64,000 nt of DNA, from positions 47,653,362 to 47,717,361 of the forward strand of contig NC_060061.1 of assembly GCF_020283565.1 (NCBI RefSeq), in the 5' to 3' direction. Shown here piece after piece: positions 43,360 through 56,400 of the stretch. A program made the translations under genes and the position numbers. Under the pieces are notes generated by a model that worked only from the letters and a program-made list of their open reading frames with translations, was not told the origin of the DNA and made no database searches. Position 1 is the stretch's first letter; every line of letters starts with the position of its first letter. This DNA is from Trifolium pratense. Its lineage: Eukaryota; Streptophyta; Magnoliopsida; Fabales; Fabaceae.

Positions 43360-44734
43360 TGTAATATGTAGTTGTAACTTGTATTGATGAAGTTTGTTTG
43401 AAGTTCTACATTGCTTAGGTTCCCGGTATGTGAAGTGTATAAATATGTGAGAGCAATCTCGGCCCTTGAGCTAACTTTTGGGATGAGATCCAAATATATT
43501 TAACATGGTATCAGAGTCGGGTTAAGAACTGCAATGTGGACATTTGACCCAGGACCACACTAGGCCTGAGGGTGGGTGTTGGAATATGTAGTTGTGTTGT
43601 TGAAGTCTCACATTGCTTAAGTTTCCATGATGTGAAATGTATAAATATCAGAGCCGGGTATACGGACCAAGGTCCGCGGGCAGACTCGTTTAACCCGCAG
43701 TCCGCACGAATTTAAGACCAATTTTTTTTGACCCGTTTACATTTTTGCCCGTGTGGGTTGGACCGTTAAAACCGTGGGTTATGCGGGTTAAATCCGCGGG
43801 TTCGCGGGTTAAATCCGCGGGTTCGCGGGTTAGCCCGTGGCCCGCCTTCTTTTTTATATAATAATTACAAAATTTATCAGATATAAATAACTTGGTCCAT
43901 GTCCAAATTCAACTTTTTTAACCAAAAAAAAAAAAACTTAGTCTAAACCCTAATTATAAAAAGTAACAACACACTACAGTTTTAATCAAGTAGACAACAA
44001 CACAAAACATCAGGATTCAGGCATGTTCTTCTACTTATAATCTTTTGTTCTTTTTCACTATCTTTTACTTTGTCTTAGCTGTATATACATTTGCTAGTAT
44101 TTAAAATGATACATGTCCAAATGGGTAGTTATTTTTCTTGGGGGTATTTTCCGGTATTATGTTTGGAATAATTTGGTTACCTTGATGTGATTTAGTTAAG
44201 TTGAATCTGTTAATCTTTTTATGTTTTTTTGGGTACATGTAGAAAGTTTTTCTCACTAAAATGGACGGTACAAAAATGACGATAAGAATCAGTTGAATTT
44301 GATTTTAGTTGCATTACTTACAAAGATAAGATAGATAAACTCAATGATATCGCAAACTTTATTTATTTTTATTTGTTAGTTATGATTTATATGTTATAAC
44401 ATAAAATTATTAATAATATATTTTTTTAAGCTTTCATTATATCAATATTTTACTAATTTAGTTTATTTTTTGAAAAAAATGATTTTTTTATTTTTTTTGG
44501 TAATAGTCCGCGGGTTAACCGTTTAACCCGCGGGCTTATGCGGACCGGACTCGGGCTTAATATTATAACTCGTTTATATTTGCCGACGGACTTGTTCGCC
44601 CCGTTTAATATGCGGGTTTATGCGGGGCGGGTTAAACGGGGCGGGCTAGCCCGCATACCCAGCTCTAATAAATATCAAAGGGCAACCTCACCATTTTAGC
44701 TAGTTTTGGGGATGAGATCCAAACATATTTAATA
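43360..44734 (+). mobile_element. TRIM retrotransposon, right LTR split by hAT-like element
   Basis: Left LTR about 43360-43505 ending TTTAACA; primer site TGGTATCAGAGTCGGG at 43506; a spacer of about 70 bases; right LTR from 43577 (TGTTGGAATATG), interrupted at 43650-44668 and finishing near 44734. It has no coding capacity, as expected for a terminal-repeat retrotransposon in miniature. The LTR phrases CATTGCTTAGGTTCCCGG and TTTGGGATGAGATCC are shared with 34711-34925. Confidence 0.75.
43650..44668. mobile_element. hAT-like non-autonomous element, copy 1 (1019 bp)
   Basis: Ends AGAGCCGGGTATACGGAC and, on the opposite strand, TTAGAGCTGGGTATGCGGGC. Both subterminal regions are rich in CCGCGGG / GCGGGTTAA modules. 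The flanks share TAAATATC (43642-43649 and 44669-44676), an 8-base duplication as for hAT. No transposase is recognised. Confidence 0.8.
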
Positions 44735-45371
44735 TATACGACTAACAAAGAATAAATTACTTGTTAGTTGTTATATTATATCCAATTTTTATTTTTAATT
44801 TGGAAAACCTTATTATATATCCAATTAACTCCATCGTCTTGTTTCCTACGAAATTGCGAGGAAACGGACCCAGAAAGCGATATAAATATAAGAAATGTGT
44901 AATAATGGTAGTAGGAATTAACTAATGCAAACCCTATCCTTTGAATAAAAATTGATTAATACGACAATCCAAGTTAGGACAAATAGGTGACTGTCAAAAC
45001 AAAATGACAACCATTTCCATTCATTGGATACTTCCCTGTTATTATTGTTAAATAATAATTCAAACTATATAGATTGAGACCTTGACATAAAAAATATGAG
45101 ATGGAGAAGTGAACATTGACTCGCAGCCATAAGAATTTATAAATATACCTCAATTCGTTACTTAAATAGCGAATACAATCTCAAAGGAGTCCTTACTCTA
45201 GCGCGTCAACAAGGTTACAAATTTCATTACAGTCCTATGCAACCAATAAAAAATTTACAACATATATTTTTTAAAAGAAATTATAAATATTTGTATCCCA
45301 GTAAAAAGATCAAAGTTTAGTCTTAGTTTCTGCCAAAAAAAGTGATTTTTATCCCTTCAAGCTTTAAAAAG
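44735..45371. other. Intergenic, no recognised feature
   Basis: AT-rich sequence without coding or repeat structure that I can assign. Confidence 0.45.
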
Positions 45372-45560
45372 TATTGTTAAAATGTACTAATTATTTTTTT
45401 GCTCTGCCGAAAGGTACAACAAGCTGCAAAATATGCAGAAAGCTTAACATAAAGCAAGAACAACACTGAAGCCTGCCCATCTAACCCAATGAATTTTTCT
45501 CGCTTCCTCAATCCCTCCCGAAAGAAATTTTTTAAACATCGCTTGATAAAAAAAATTATA
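45372..45560. mobile_element. Deleted copy of the 33038-33417 TIR element
   Basis: Matches both ends of the 33038 element (GTATTGTTAAAATGTACTAA; CCCATCTAACCCAATGAATT) but lacks the middle with the LINE zf-RVT fragment and the right terminus. Confidence 0.55.
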
Positions 45561-45980
45561 CTGATGGTTTCTTGTAGTACAGCATATTTTGTTAGCACTT
45601 TGATGGTGGAATATAATATTGTTTTGAACATTTTTTTTTTAACAAAATAGGCACATTAATTTATTTTAGATATACCTACAAGATCAACTTTTCTTAATTA
45701 GATCATGGAAAAAGTGGCAGTAATTTTAACTTATTTTATAATATATTTTTAAAATATAATTAATACTAGCTTTTTTTTATGAGAATAATTTAGGGTGAGA
45801 GGATTAATAAATACTGTGCGTTTGATTTGTTAAAAAACAGAGGACTGGACTAAACAACTTTTGTTATATCCTGTTTGATTTGAAACTGGTTATGGGACTG
45901 GACAAATTTGGTAGCAAGGGACAGGATAAAAACAAGATTTTTTGTTCTTCACTGAACCACGATACAACTTTTTGTCCACA
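45561..45980. other. Intergenic, no recognised feature
   Basis: AT-rich; GGACTGGACAAATTTGG-type sequences near 45840-45930. No gene. Confidence 0.4.
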
Positions 45981-46724
45981 GTATAACTAGAGCCGGGTAT
46001 ACGGACCAAGGTCCGCGGGCCGACCTGTTTAACCCGCAGCCCGCACGGACTTAAGACCAAATATTTTTGGCCCGTTTACATTTTTGCCCGTGTGGGTTGG
46101 ACCGTTAAAACCACGGGTTAAGCGAGTTAAATCCGCGGGTTCGCGGTTTAGCCCGTGGCCCGCCTTCTTTTTTTTTATAATTAATTACAAAATTTATCAG
46201 ATATAAATAACTTGGTTCATGTCCAAATTCAACTTTTTTAACCACAAAAAAAAAGAATTAGTCTAAACCCTAACTATAAAAAGCAACAACACACTCCAAT
46301 TTTAATCAAGTAGACAACAACACAAAACATCAGGATTCAGACATGTTCTTCTACTTATAATATTTTGTTCTTTTTCACTATATTTTACTTTATTTTAGCT
46401 GTATATATATTTGCTAGTATTTAAAAGATACATGTCCAAATGAGTAGTTATTTTTCATGGAGGTATTTTCCGCTATTATGTTTTGAATAATTTGGTTACC
46501 TTGATATGATTTAGTTAAGTTGAATATGTTAATCTTTTTATGCTTTTTTGGGTAATGTAGAAAGTTTTTCTCACTAAAATGGACGGTACGAAAATGACGA
46601 TAAGAATCAGTTGAATTTGATTTTAGTTGCATTACTTACAAAGAGAAGATAAATAAACCCAATGATATCACAAATTTTTTTTTTTTTTGAACAAGCCAAA
46701 ATGATATATATATATATATATATA

Positions 46725-47244
<520 letters not shown>

Positions 47245-48476
47245 GTCTTTCAGCACAAGACGTGCCAAAAAGACTAAACAAGGTTACAAATAAAGTCCAA
47301 AATACAGGAACCAAAAGAAACTAAACAAGGCAGTTCAAAGCTAAAGTACTACTCGTCGCTTTCAACCACCTATAAGAAAACGTCTTGATCTTGTCCAACA
47401 TATGATGCACCGAGTTTGCTGAGTCCTTGAACAATCGATGATTTCTTTCGGTCCACACAACCCAAACACAAGCAAGCCATATGAGCTGCATAAAAGAACG
47501 TCGTGCTCGAGAACCACCTGATGAATCCGTAAACTGAACAAAGTGTTCTGAAAGAGTCTGAGCAGTCACCACAGAAGAACCAATCCAGGAGCTGACAAGA
47601 GACCAAAGGGAGCCAAAGAAGCTGCAAGAGAGGAACAAGTGTTGAGCCGACTCAACCTCTCCGCAACCATAAACACAAAGATGAGCCTCCGTAGATAAAA
47701 TCCATCGAGTAACCAGGTTTACTTTGGTAGGTAACCTGTCCCGCAATAGTCGCCAGGCACAAATGGAAACCTTCAAAGGAACCTGACGATGCCATATAAG
47801 ACCTGACGCAGCATCCCAAAGCAACGGCATCCTGAGTCGTCAGAAGCTAATAAGCACTACGAACCGTGTAACCGTCATCCAGGTCAGCCCGCCACTGCCA
47901 CCTATCTGAAACATGATCCTGCAAAGAGATGGTAAGTAGAAAAGTCTGACACTCCCCAACATCTCCTCCTCCCACGCCCTCAACTGACGCCGCCACTCCC
48001 ACGCCTCCCCTCCTGCCCCCCACCCACGCACAAACATCTCAGCCACTGAAGCCGATTTGTTTTCTGCCAGATCAAACAGCCGCCCGTACCGCTTCCCGCA
48101 ACGATGTACCATCCACCCAGGGGTCAGTCCAGAAAAAAGTGTCTGAACCATCCCCCACCTGTCTCGAAATTTATTTATTTTTATTTGTTAGTTACAATTT
48201 ATATGTTATAACATAAAATTATTAATAATATATTTTTTTAAGCTTTCTTTATATCAATATATTTTACTAATTTAGTTTATTTTTTGAAAAAAGTGATTTT
48301 TTATTTTTATTTTGTAATAGTCCGCGGGTTAATCGTTTAACCCGCGGACTTATGCGGACCGGACTCGAGCTTAATATTATAACTCGTTTATATTTACCGA
48401 CAGGCTTGTTTGCCCCGTTTAATATGCGGATTTATGCGGGGCGGGCTAGCCCGCATAACCAGCTTTAAGTATAACT

Positions 48477-49065
48477 ATAAAAAATACGAAAGTACCCATT
48501 TTATTTTCGAATATAAAAATATTACCGTCCTATATATCTCCGATACAGTTTTGTCTTGTCATATATTACCTTGTTCTGTCTTGTACTGTTCTGTTCAATC
48601 CTTGCTGTTTTACGGTACTTTTTATGGTTAAAATTGGTTAAAAATGTTTTGATGGTCAAAATACCAAAAGTAAAGGATTTGAATTATTTAAAGCCAGGAA
48701 ATTATAATTTATAAAGTGGAAAATCAAGAGTTTTTTTTTTTTACAAGGAAAATCAAGAGTTGTTATTGCAATAAACTTATAATTTATTATGATATACCTA
48801 CAATATCTACAATTAATTTATTATTTATTTGATTATTTATAAAAGATTTAAATTAACCGGTCGTAAGAGAGTGTTGGACCCCGACACATCCGACAATGCA
48901 CACACTTAATGCTAGAGGAAGCGAGTTCCTTTCTAAGATTAGGAGTAGGCTTTGACCATTTTTGGTCTTAAGTCTTTATCTATAGAGAAACGAAATTAAG
49001 TAGTAACTACCATTTCAGAGTCACGCTTTCAAAGTAAACACAGTAGAAAAAGAAAAGGGTCAAAA
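48477..49065. other. Intergenic, no recognised feature
   Basis: AT-rich with no assignable element. Short ORFs have no domain. Confidence 0.45.
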
Positions 49066-49205
49066 CAATGAAGAGTTTGCAGCTATTACCTTTATTTCGA
49101 ATAATGAATGAATGAATAAGACTCAAATTTTTGGGTGGTTTTAATTTGAGATGGGTTTGAGAATTGGGAAGGTGTTTTCGTAAAGAGAGTGTTGTTGATC
49201 TGAGA
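49066..49205 (-). other. Relic CNL 5' leader / splice donor, third copy
   Basis: Matches 4371-4430 and 4690-4750 with the middle deleted. On the minus strand the block AACACCTTCCCAATTC leads to ATAAAG|GTAATAGC at 49090/49089. The donor is retained but the acceptor is lost. No CNL coding exon follows before the next leader copy at 39.9 kb, so it is probably the remnant of a lost or rearranged gene unit. Confidence 0.5.
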
Positions 49206-49679
49206 TAATAAAGGTGAACTAGTTACTTACTTACTTAATTACTTTCCCAATTCTACAGGAAAAAGTGAATTATTGATTGATTTAGGGTTTTATTTTGGGA
49301 CTTTATTATGTAGTGCGTGATGCGTCGGCGTAGGGACGGTATGTATTTTGATTTAGGGTTTTAATTTGGGATTTAATTTGAGATGTATTTTGATTTAGGG
49401 ACGGTATGTATTTTAAGTTAACTTTCATCACAAAATCGTTTGTTGTTGCTTTAGGGTTTTAGTTTGGTATTTATTTTGATAACAAATTTAAATCTTATTC
49501 TCTTTCTCGTCGTTTTATTTCTCCTCGTTCATCTTCCCTTTTTTTGTACTGAACTTTCATTTTGGTCCGTGGATACGTGGTAGGAAAAATGGCACGTTAT
49601 GGCCAACTTAGTCAACCAATAGTCCATGTTAGTAACAACAAACGGTTATGTGATGAAAGTTAACGTCTGGGACTGCAAA
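49206..49679. other. Intergenic, short internal repeats
   Basis: Contains GACGGTATGTATTTTGATTTAGGG twice or more near 49330-49410 in degenerate form. No gene. Confidence 0.4.
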
Positions 49680-49995
49680 GACTAACGCAAGTTAATTTGA
49701 ATGTGGAAACTTCAATTTTATGAATAAGATGACTTAAGCTTATAATTTGCTAAGTTGATCATACTTTTCATTGGATCTCTCTGTCTTTACACGAATAAAC
49801 ATCTGCACAATTCTGAAAATCTGGTATATGTCTGCAGAATGTTGTAAGCTGAAAAGTTTTTCCAGTTGCAGCAAGTAATTTTGAAATTTTAGTTGTTTAC
49901 ATATTGGATGCAACACACAAGTGATAGAAATCGTTAAAATATATGAAAATGTTTATAATATCTTGATATTATGCTAGCTATAGTATTCTAGTTTA
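49680..49995. repeat. Duplicated CNL 3'-flank segment, copy 2
   Basis: Matches 6420-6710 in the same orientation, including GAATGTTGTAAGCTGAAAAG and GTTTACATATTGGATGCA. It lies left of the gypsy insertion, with the remainder of the same flank (60.5-61.3 kb) on the other side. Confidence 0.65.
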
Positions 49996-51000
49996 TTTCA
50001 TATGGTTAATTTCTTAAATTAGAATCTTAATTATATGAGACTCGGTTATAAAGCTAGAATCAAAAAGCAGAAAAGTAGTTTGAAAGATACTCAACTCATC
50101 GCGATATGCACTATAATTTGAAGCTATTTATTAGCAGTATGTAATGGGAGAAGGATACTATTCATTTTTATGATTGTAAAATAGTAATTCTTTCATTGAA
50201 GAAATACCAAACCACAATCTTCATTTTCTCAATCAATTAGTTCAAATTATAGCTTATACCTTTGATGGAAAATGATTATGTTTCATCCATTTGTCAATTC
50301 TTAACCAGTTGATTACCGCTGTCCCTACAACCTTGCAAACGATGACCTCCATTCCACGGTGAAGCCTAAATGACTAACCTAACTCAAATAACATTTTCTG
50401 CAAAATCATAGATTCATACCACATCGTATGCCTTGAGTTGTGCTTATTAATAAAAATTACGTGTTTTCAAAAAGAACAAAAGAAAAAGATCTAACTTATC
50501 TAAAGCAGGCTTTTTCTAACCTGCACATGTTGCCTAAAGATTATTTTGTGGTAATATTGTTGGAATTAGAAATGAGGAAAAATCAAATTGAAATGATTAA
50601 GATTAATAATAAAATAAACACTGCCATAGTAAAAAATGGATGAAAGGAATTTTGCATGATCTGACTGTGAACATTGGGTGGTGGTATTGATAATCCTCAC
50701 CTTGTGGAGGTTGCAAGTGAAGAGAAGATGATGAAGGGGAGGTTCAAGAGTTGTTGTGGGGGGTCGGCCGGCGACGGTAGTTGGTGTCGTTGGAGGTCAC
50801 ATTACGGCGGCTGGTAACAGTGTCCGACTCCGACGATGAGATAATGGATTTGTTAAGGTTTATTTTTAAAATGAAAAATATTGCAAAAGTGAGAAAAAAA
50901 TATGCTGTAGAAATATATGATAGATATGGTACACTCTCAATATCCAATGGTAAAGATTTACTTGTGCACCATGAAATACTTAACAAGCTATTTCACAGTA
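49996..51000. other. Intergenic, no gene recognised
   Basis: Contains a GC-richer patch at 50750-50850 (GTCGGCCGGCGACGGTAG) inside a 93-codon plus-strand frame with no recognisable domain. The remainder is AT-rich. Confidence 0.35.
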
Positions 51001-51005
51001 GAATC

Positions 51006-53319
51006 TGTAACGACCCGTTTTTCGTGTTCGTATATTTTATTAAATGTATTTTTATTTATTAATTGGCTTTTATTATTTTAGTGAGCGACGAATAATTATT
51101 TAGCCGATCGTAAGTTATTAGGCGCGAGAACCTTGTTTTGGGCGTAATGGGGCGTGAGAGGCATGGGCCTAAGCCATTTGGGCTTGATTCATGACACATG
51201 AGAAGTAGTATAAGTAGCAAGTCCAACTTATGAATAGTATCATAAATTCATTTCTTGAGTTTGAGTGAGTAGAAGCAAGATAGAGCAAGAGCTAGGGTTT
51301 TGGCTAAGAGAAAGCTTGAGCAAGAGAAGGCTTGGATCATCATCTTTGCTTAAGGTAAGAGATTAGAATTCATGATTCTTGAGTGACAAGGAGGGGGGAG
51401 ATTGTCTATGTCTCCGTTCCCGAACTCTCCCACTCAATTTCTTTTAGACTTTTGATAAGCTTTTGTATGTGAGTATGATGTTCTTCATCATCACTTTGTA
51501 TGTGTTAATCACTAGCTTGATTCCATGATGAATATGTATGTGTTTGGATCATTTTTGGAAAGTTTATGAAAGTTGCTTAAAACCCAAGAAATTGGCTTGA
51601 TTTTGATTATTTGAGGTATTTGGATGTTTGGAAGGGATGATTAATGTTCCTTGATACCATATATGTTTGGAATGGCTGTTTATATGAATTTATAACATGT
51701 TTGGATGAATTTTTGAGTTGATTTGATGTTAAACCGCCTTAGATAACTCAAGAACAGATTTTCTTTCTGGTGTAGTTCGCTTAGCGAACAGTAGCTCGCT
51801 ACAGCGAATAAGCTCGCTACAAGCTCGCTACCTGTTCGCCATGTACCTGTAATCCTCTGATGTAGTTCGCTACAGCGAAAGGAGATTCGCTTAGCGAATA
51901 AGTTCGCTACCTGTTCGCTATGGATTCGCTTAGCGAACAGTACTGAACCTGCAACTTTTGTTATTGTTTATAAGTGTGATTAGGCACTTGTATCATGGTT
52001 TAAGAGTATCCTTACATGATTGTTGATACATGTTGATACTGTTAATGCTTATTGTTAATCGTTATATGAATGATAAACGTGTATGCAATAAGTTGTAGCT
52101 TAATGTGAGCAATGTATATGAGTTAGCATTAATTTGCAATGATAAGAGAATGATGTATGTTTTATGACATAAGTGTAAATGAAACCTTGTGTGTATAAAA
52201 ATGAGTATGCAGATAATTATCATGTGAATAATTATGAATTGAGTGATAGGATATTGTGTTATCCTAATGTGTTAGATGTTGGAATTGTGTTTCCGCATCA
52301 GTGAATGATTAGCTTCGAGCTAGATAGCGTCATGTATTTGATGTGTTTAAAAGTAATCATGCATTCATGATTGTATGTGAACATTGGAAACTTGGGTTCC
52401 AATAACGAAAATGGACTATGTGTCCATAATGAAGCCGAGGATCGGATTAGATGAATCCATGAGTCCAGAGCTGCTATCCAACAGGATATAAAACTGTTTT
52501 GGCTTATCCAAGGGAGATAAGATGGTTCGGTAAGTTCCGACATATCCAGCATGATATAAAACTGTTCTTGGTCCACCGTTGGTGAGACATCTTGGTACCA
52601 CATGCATTTAGTTATGTTTAGGGATGGCATGACAGTGAATTAATTGGCATTAGATACCTTAGGGTAAATGCGCATATATTTGATAAATGGTAAGTGACAT
52701 TATCTGGTTGAACTGTGCTAAACTTTATTAATTGATAACTGTTTGGTGCGATGTTTTGACGTGAGTTAGAATATGTATGATGTAGTTCGAAAGTGTAAGG
52801 TCTTTCTTATGCTCGTATGATATGCGATTATGTTTTCTAACTCTCTGCTTTGTGTTATTTGCTGGACCTTTGGGGGTTCAGATATTCAGGCTGAGGATTG
52901 TGCCGACGTTTAGACTGCGGTATTAGCTGGGTGTTGAAGATACCTTTTGGTGAGGAGACTTAGCATAGATTACTCCTCTTAGTACTAGCTTTGACTAGAG
53001 TTTGTAAATAGTGAATGCTCTGGTAATGTAACATCGAGTCGGGGTTACGCTTGGATTTCATCGTATATCGGTGTTACCTTTTGATATGCTACTTCTTGTA
53101 TAAGTGACATCCTTAGGGATGAATATGGCTTATGTATATATATATGTATATATATGCATGCTTGGTTTGATTGGAATCCGCTGTTGCTTTTCATGTTAAA
53201 TTTCATGATGCTCTGTGTGTATGCTTGTGTTTTAATTACCGCGTGGCACTCTGCCTTTACGCTTGTTAAAAAGTTTTTAAAATTACGTTTTTAAGGGTAG
53301 TATGGGTTAGGGTGTTACA
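51006..53319 (+). repeat. 5' LTR of the gypsy element (2314 bp)
   Basis: Begins TGTAACGACCCGTTTTTCG and ends GGTTAGGGTGTTACA. It contains a TATA-like AGTATAAGTAGC near 51209, a repeated GATATAAAACTGTT (52484 and 52552) and a block of TTCGCTTAGCGAA palindromes (51775-51940). The 110- and 63-codon frames in it recur in the 3' LTR and are not genes. Confidence 0.95.
51775..51940 (+). repeat. TTCGCTTAGCGAA palindrome cluster in 5' LTR
   Basis: Within about 165 bases there are three full TTCGCTTAGCGAA palindromes, two imperfect ones (CTCGCTACAGCGAA, TTCGCTACAGCGAA) and several half-sites (CTCGCTAC, TTCGCTAC, TTCGCTATGG). The block is identical in the 3' LTR at 58572-58737. Confidence 0.85.
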
Positions 53320-53322
53320 ATA

Positions 53323-53334
53323 GTGGTATCAGAG
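53323..53334 (+). other. Primer-binding site
   Basis: TGGTATCAGAGC a few bases inside the 5' LTR, the standard complement of the initiator-methionine tRNA 3' end in plant retrotransposons. Confidence 0.9.
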
Positions 53335-53442
53335 CAGGTCGGTTCGTGTGAACCAATTAGGACTTTTCTTTTCCCCGTATGAGCATGTGTAGGGAACACT
53401 GTTAGTACTTTCTAACGTCTAGTTGTGATTCGTTCAGGAATC

Positions 53443-56400
53443 ATGGCTGCTGCGAGAACGAATGCTCAGATTGCGGAAGCTTTGGCCGCACTCACCAACA
53501 TTGTGGTTAGAGATCATCAACCTGGAAGGGAGGTAGAGATGAGGTTGGAAAGGTTCATGAAGCAGAAACCGCCAACATTTACCGGAGGTTACAACCCGGA
53601 TGGAGCTCACAAGTGGCTGGAGGAACTTGAGATAATTTTTGAAGCAATGGATTGTTCCGAGGAAGGGAAGACAACCCTTGGGACATATGTGTTGCGTGAG
53701 GAAGCGAACGTGTGGTGGAAGAACGCCAAGTTGAGGCTAGGACCCGGTGGTATGGCTATACCATGGGCAATGTTTAAAAGAGAATTTTTGGTTAAGTATT
53801 TTCCTGTGGATGTGAAGAATAAGAAAGTGGTGGAATTCATGGAGTTGAAACAGGGAAATATGACGGTAGCTGACTATGCCGTCAAGTTTGAGACTTTGTG
53901 TGCGTTTAGCCCGCATTACAACACTATGGAAGCGGAGAACGACAAGTGTGTGAAGTTTGAAAGTGGTCTACGTCCAGACATCAAGCATATGATTGGATTT
54001 TCGCAGATAAGGGATTTTGCGACCCTTGTGAACAAGAGTAGGATTTGTGATGAAGATGGTAGAGCCAAGGTGAACTACTACAAGGCTGCGAATGACCGAA
54101 AAGGGAAAGGACAAGAGCGCGGAAAACCTTATGATAACCGCGGTAGGGGTAATACAAGTGGTGGTAAGAAGCCGGTGAATGGAAGTTGTTACAACTGTGG
54201 AGAAAGGGGTCATATGTCTTATGATTGCCCTAAGAAAGGAGATAGGTGTAAGAATTGTGGAAAGCTGGGCCACAAGACCGAGGTTTGTGGGACAAAAGTG
54301 GTGTGTTTCAACTGTGGTGAGGAAGGCCACAAGAGTCCGACTTGTAAGAAGCCCAAGAAGGTGATGGGCAAGGTGTTTGCTTTGAGTGGAGAGGATGCTA
54401 GCCTAGAGGACAATCTCATTAGAGGTACGTGTTTCATCTATGACACTCCTTTAATTGCGATTATAGATACGGGAGCGACGCATTCTTTTATTTCTTTGGA
54501 TTGTGCGAAGCGTCTTAGTATTCCTTTAACGGATATGATGGGTAGGATGGAAATAGAAACTCCTGCTAATGGTTCAGTGATTACCCGACAAGTATGTCGT
54601 AACTGCCCCGTAACCATTTTTGGTAGGCATTTTGGTATGGATTTAGTGTGTATTCCACTTAGTGGTATGGATGTAATTTTTGGTATGAATTGGTTAATCT
54701 TTAATCGAATTCATATCAACTGTCGTGAGAAGGCCGTTGTTTTTCCGAAGCCGGAGGAGAACTTGCATTTGATGAATGGGAAGGAAGTATCGGAAGCGTT
54801 GAAAGAACATGCTGAGATGTTCATGATGTTTGCATCATTGAAACTCGAAGGAGGAGTTAAGATAGAAGAGTTACCGATCGTTTGTGAATTCCCAGATGTG
54901 TTTCCGGATGATATATCTGACGTGCCTCCAAAGCGAGAGGTAGAGTTTTCTATCGACCTAGTACCTGGAACTAGTCCGATATCGATGGCGCCGTATCGAA
55001 TGTCAGCGTCAGAGTTGAATGAATTGAAGAAGCAACTTGAAGAGCTGCTTGAGAAGAGGTTTGTTCGACCGAGTGTTTCGCCATGGGGAGCGCCGGTATT
55101 GCTTGTGAAGAAGAAAGATGGAAGCATGAGATTATGTATAGACTATCGTCAGTTGAACAAAGTGACGATCAAGAATAAATATCCACTTCCGAGGATAGAT
55201 GATTTGATGGATCAACTAGTTGGAGCTTGCGTGTTTAGTAAGATCGATTTGAGATCTGGATACCATCAGATTAGAGTAAAGACGGAAGACATACCTAAGA
55301 CTGCATTTAGGACGAGGTATGGGCACTACGAGTATTCAGTTATGCCGTTTGGTGTGACCAATGCACCTGGAGTTTTCATGGTGTATATGAACCGAATTTT
55401 CCATTCATTTTTGGATAGATTCGTGGTGGTGTTCATCGACGACATTTTGATTTACTCAAAATCCGAGGAAGAGCACGAAGAGCACTTGAGGATTGTTTTG
55501 CAAGTCTTGAAGGAGAAGAAGTTGTATGCCAAGCTGTCGAAGTGTGAATTTTGGATGAAAGAGGTGAGTTTCCTAGGGCATATAATTTCAAGTGGAGGAA
55601 TCGCGGTAGATCCTGCGAAGGTTGACGCTGTGTCACAGTGGGGAACGCCGGAATCTGTTTCAGAGATTAGAAGTTTCCTTGGTTTGGCCGGTTATTATAG
55701 AAGGTTCATCGAAGGTTTTTCGAAGTTGGCCTTACCGTTAACCAAGTTAACGAGGAAGGATCAAGCGTTTGTTTGGGATGGTATTTGTGAGAAGAGTTTC
55801 CAAGAGCTCAAGAGAAGATTGACTACTGCACCCGTGTTGATTTTACCTGATGCCAAAAAGTCGTTCGTCGTGTATTGCGATGCTTCGAAGTTAGGACTTG
55901 GTGGAGTGCTTATGCAAGGGGGTAATGTGGTAGCTTATGCTTCAAGGCAACTGAAGGTTCACGAGAGGAACTATCCAACGCATGATTTGGAGTTAGCCGC
56001 AGTGGTGTTTGCTTTGAAAGTGTGGAGACACTACTTGTATGGATCGAGGTTTGAAGTGTTTAGTGATCACAAGAGTTTGGAGTACTTATTCGACCAGAAG
56101 GAGTTGAATATGAGGCAACGGAGATGGCTCGAATTCTTAAAGGACTACGATTTTGAATTGAGTTATCACCCTGGAAAAGCCAATGTGGTGGCCGATGCTT
56201 TAAGTAGGAAAACTTTGCATATGTCATCATTGATGGTAAGAGAGTTAGAGTTGATTGAAGAATTCCGAGACTTGAGTCTTGTGTGCGAGGTTACTTCTTC
56301 AAGTGTGAAGCTTGGAATGTTAAAGTTGACGAATCCTTTTCTCGAGGATATTAAAGAAGGTCAGAAATCGGATAAGAGATTGATGGAGAAGATGGTACTC

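Noticed and set aside
51775..51940. CRISPR-like repeat array
   Set aside because: The repeated TTCGC...GCGAA motifs are irregularly spaced palindromes inside a plant LTR, with no spacers of constant length and no cas genes.
52298..52630. 110-codon minus-strand ORF in the LTR (repeated at 59095-59427)
   Set aside because: Present twice only because it lies in the LTR; no domain, and on the strand opposite to the element.
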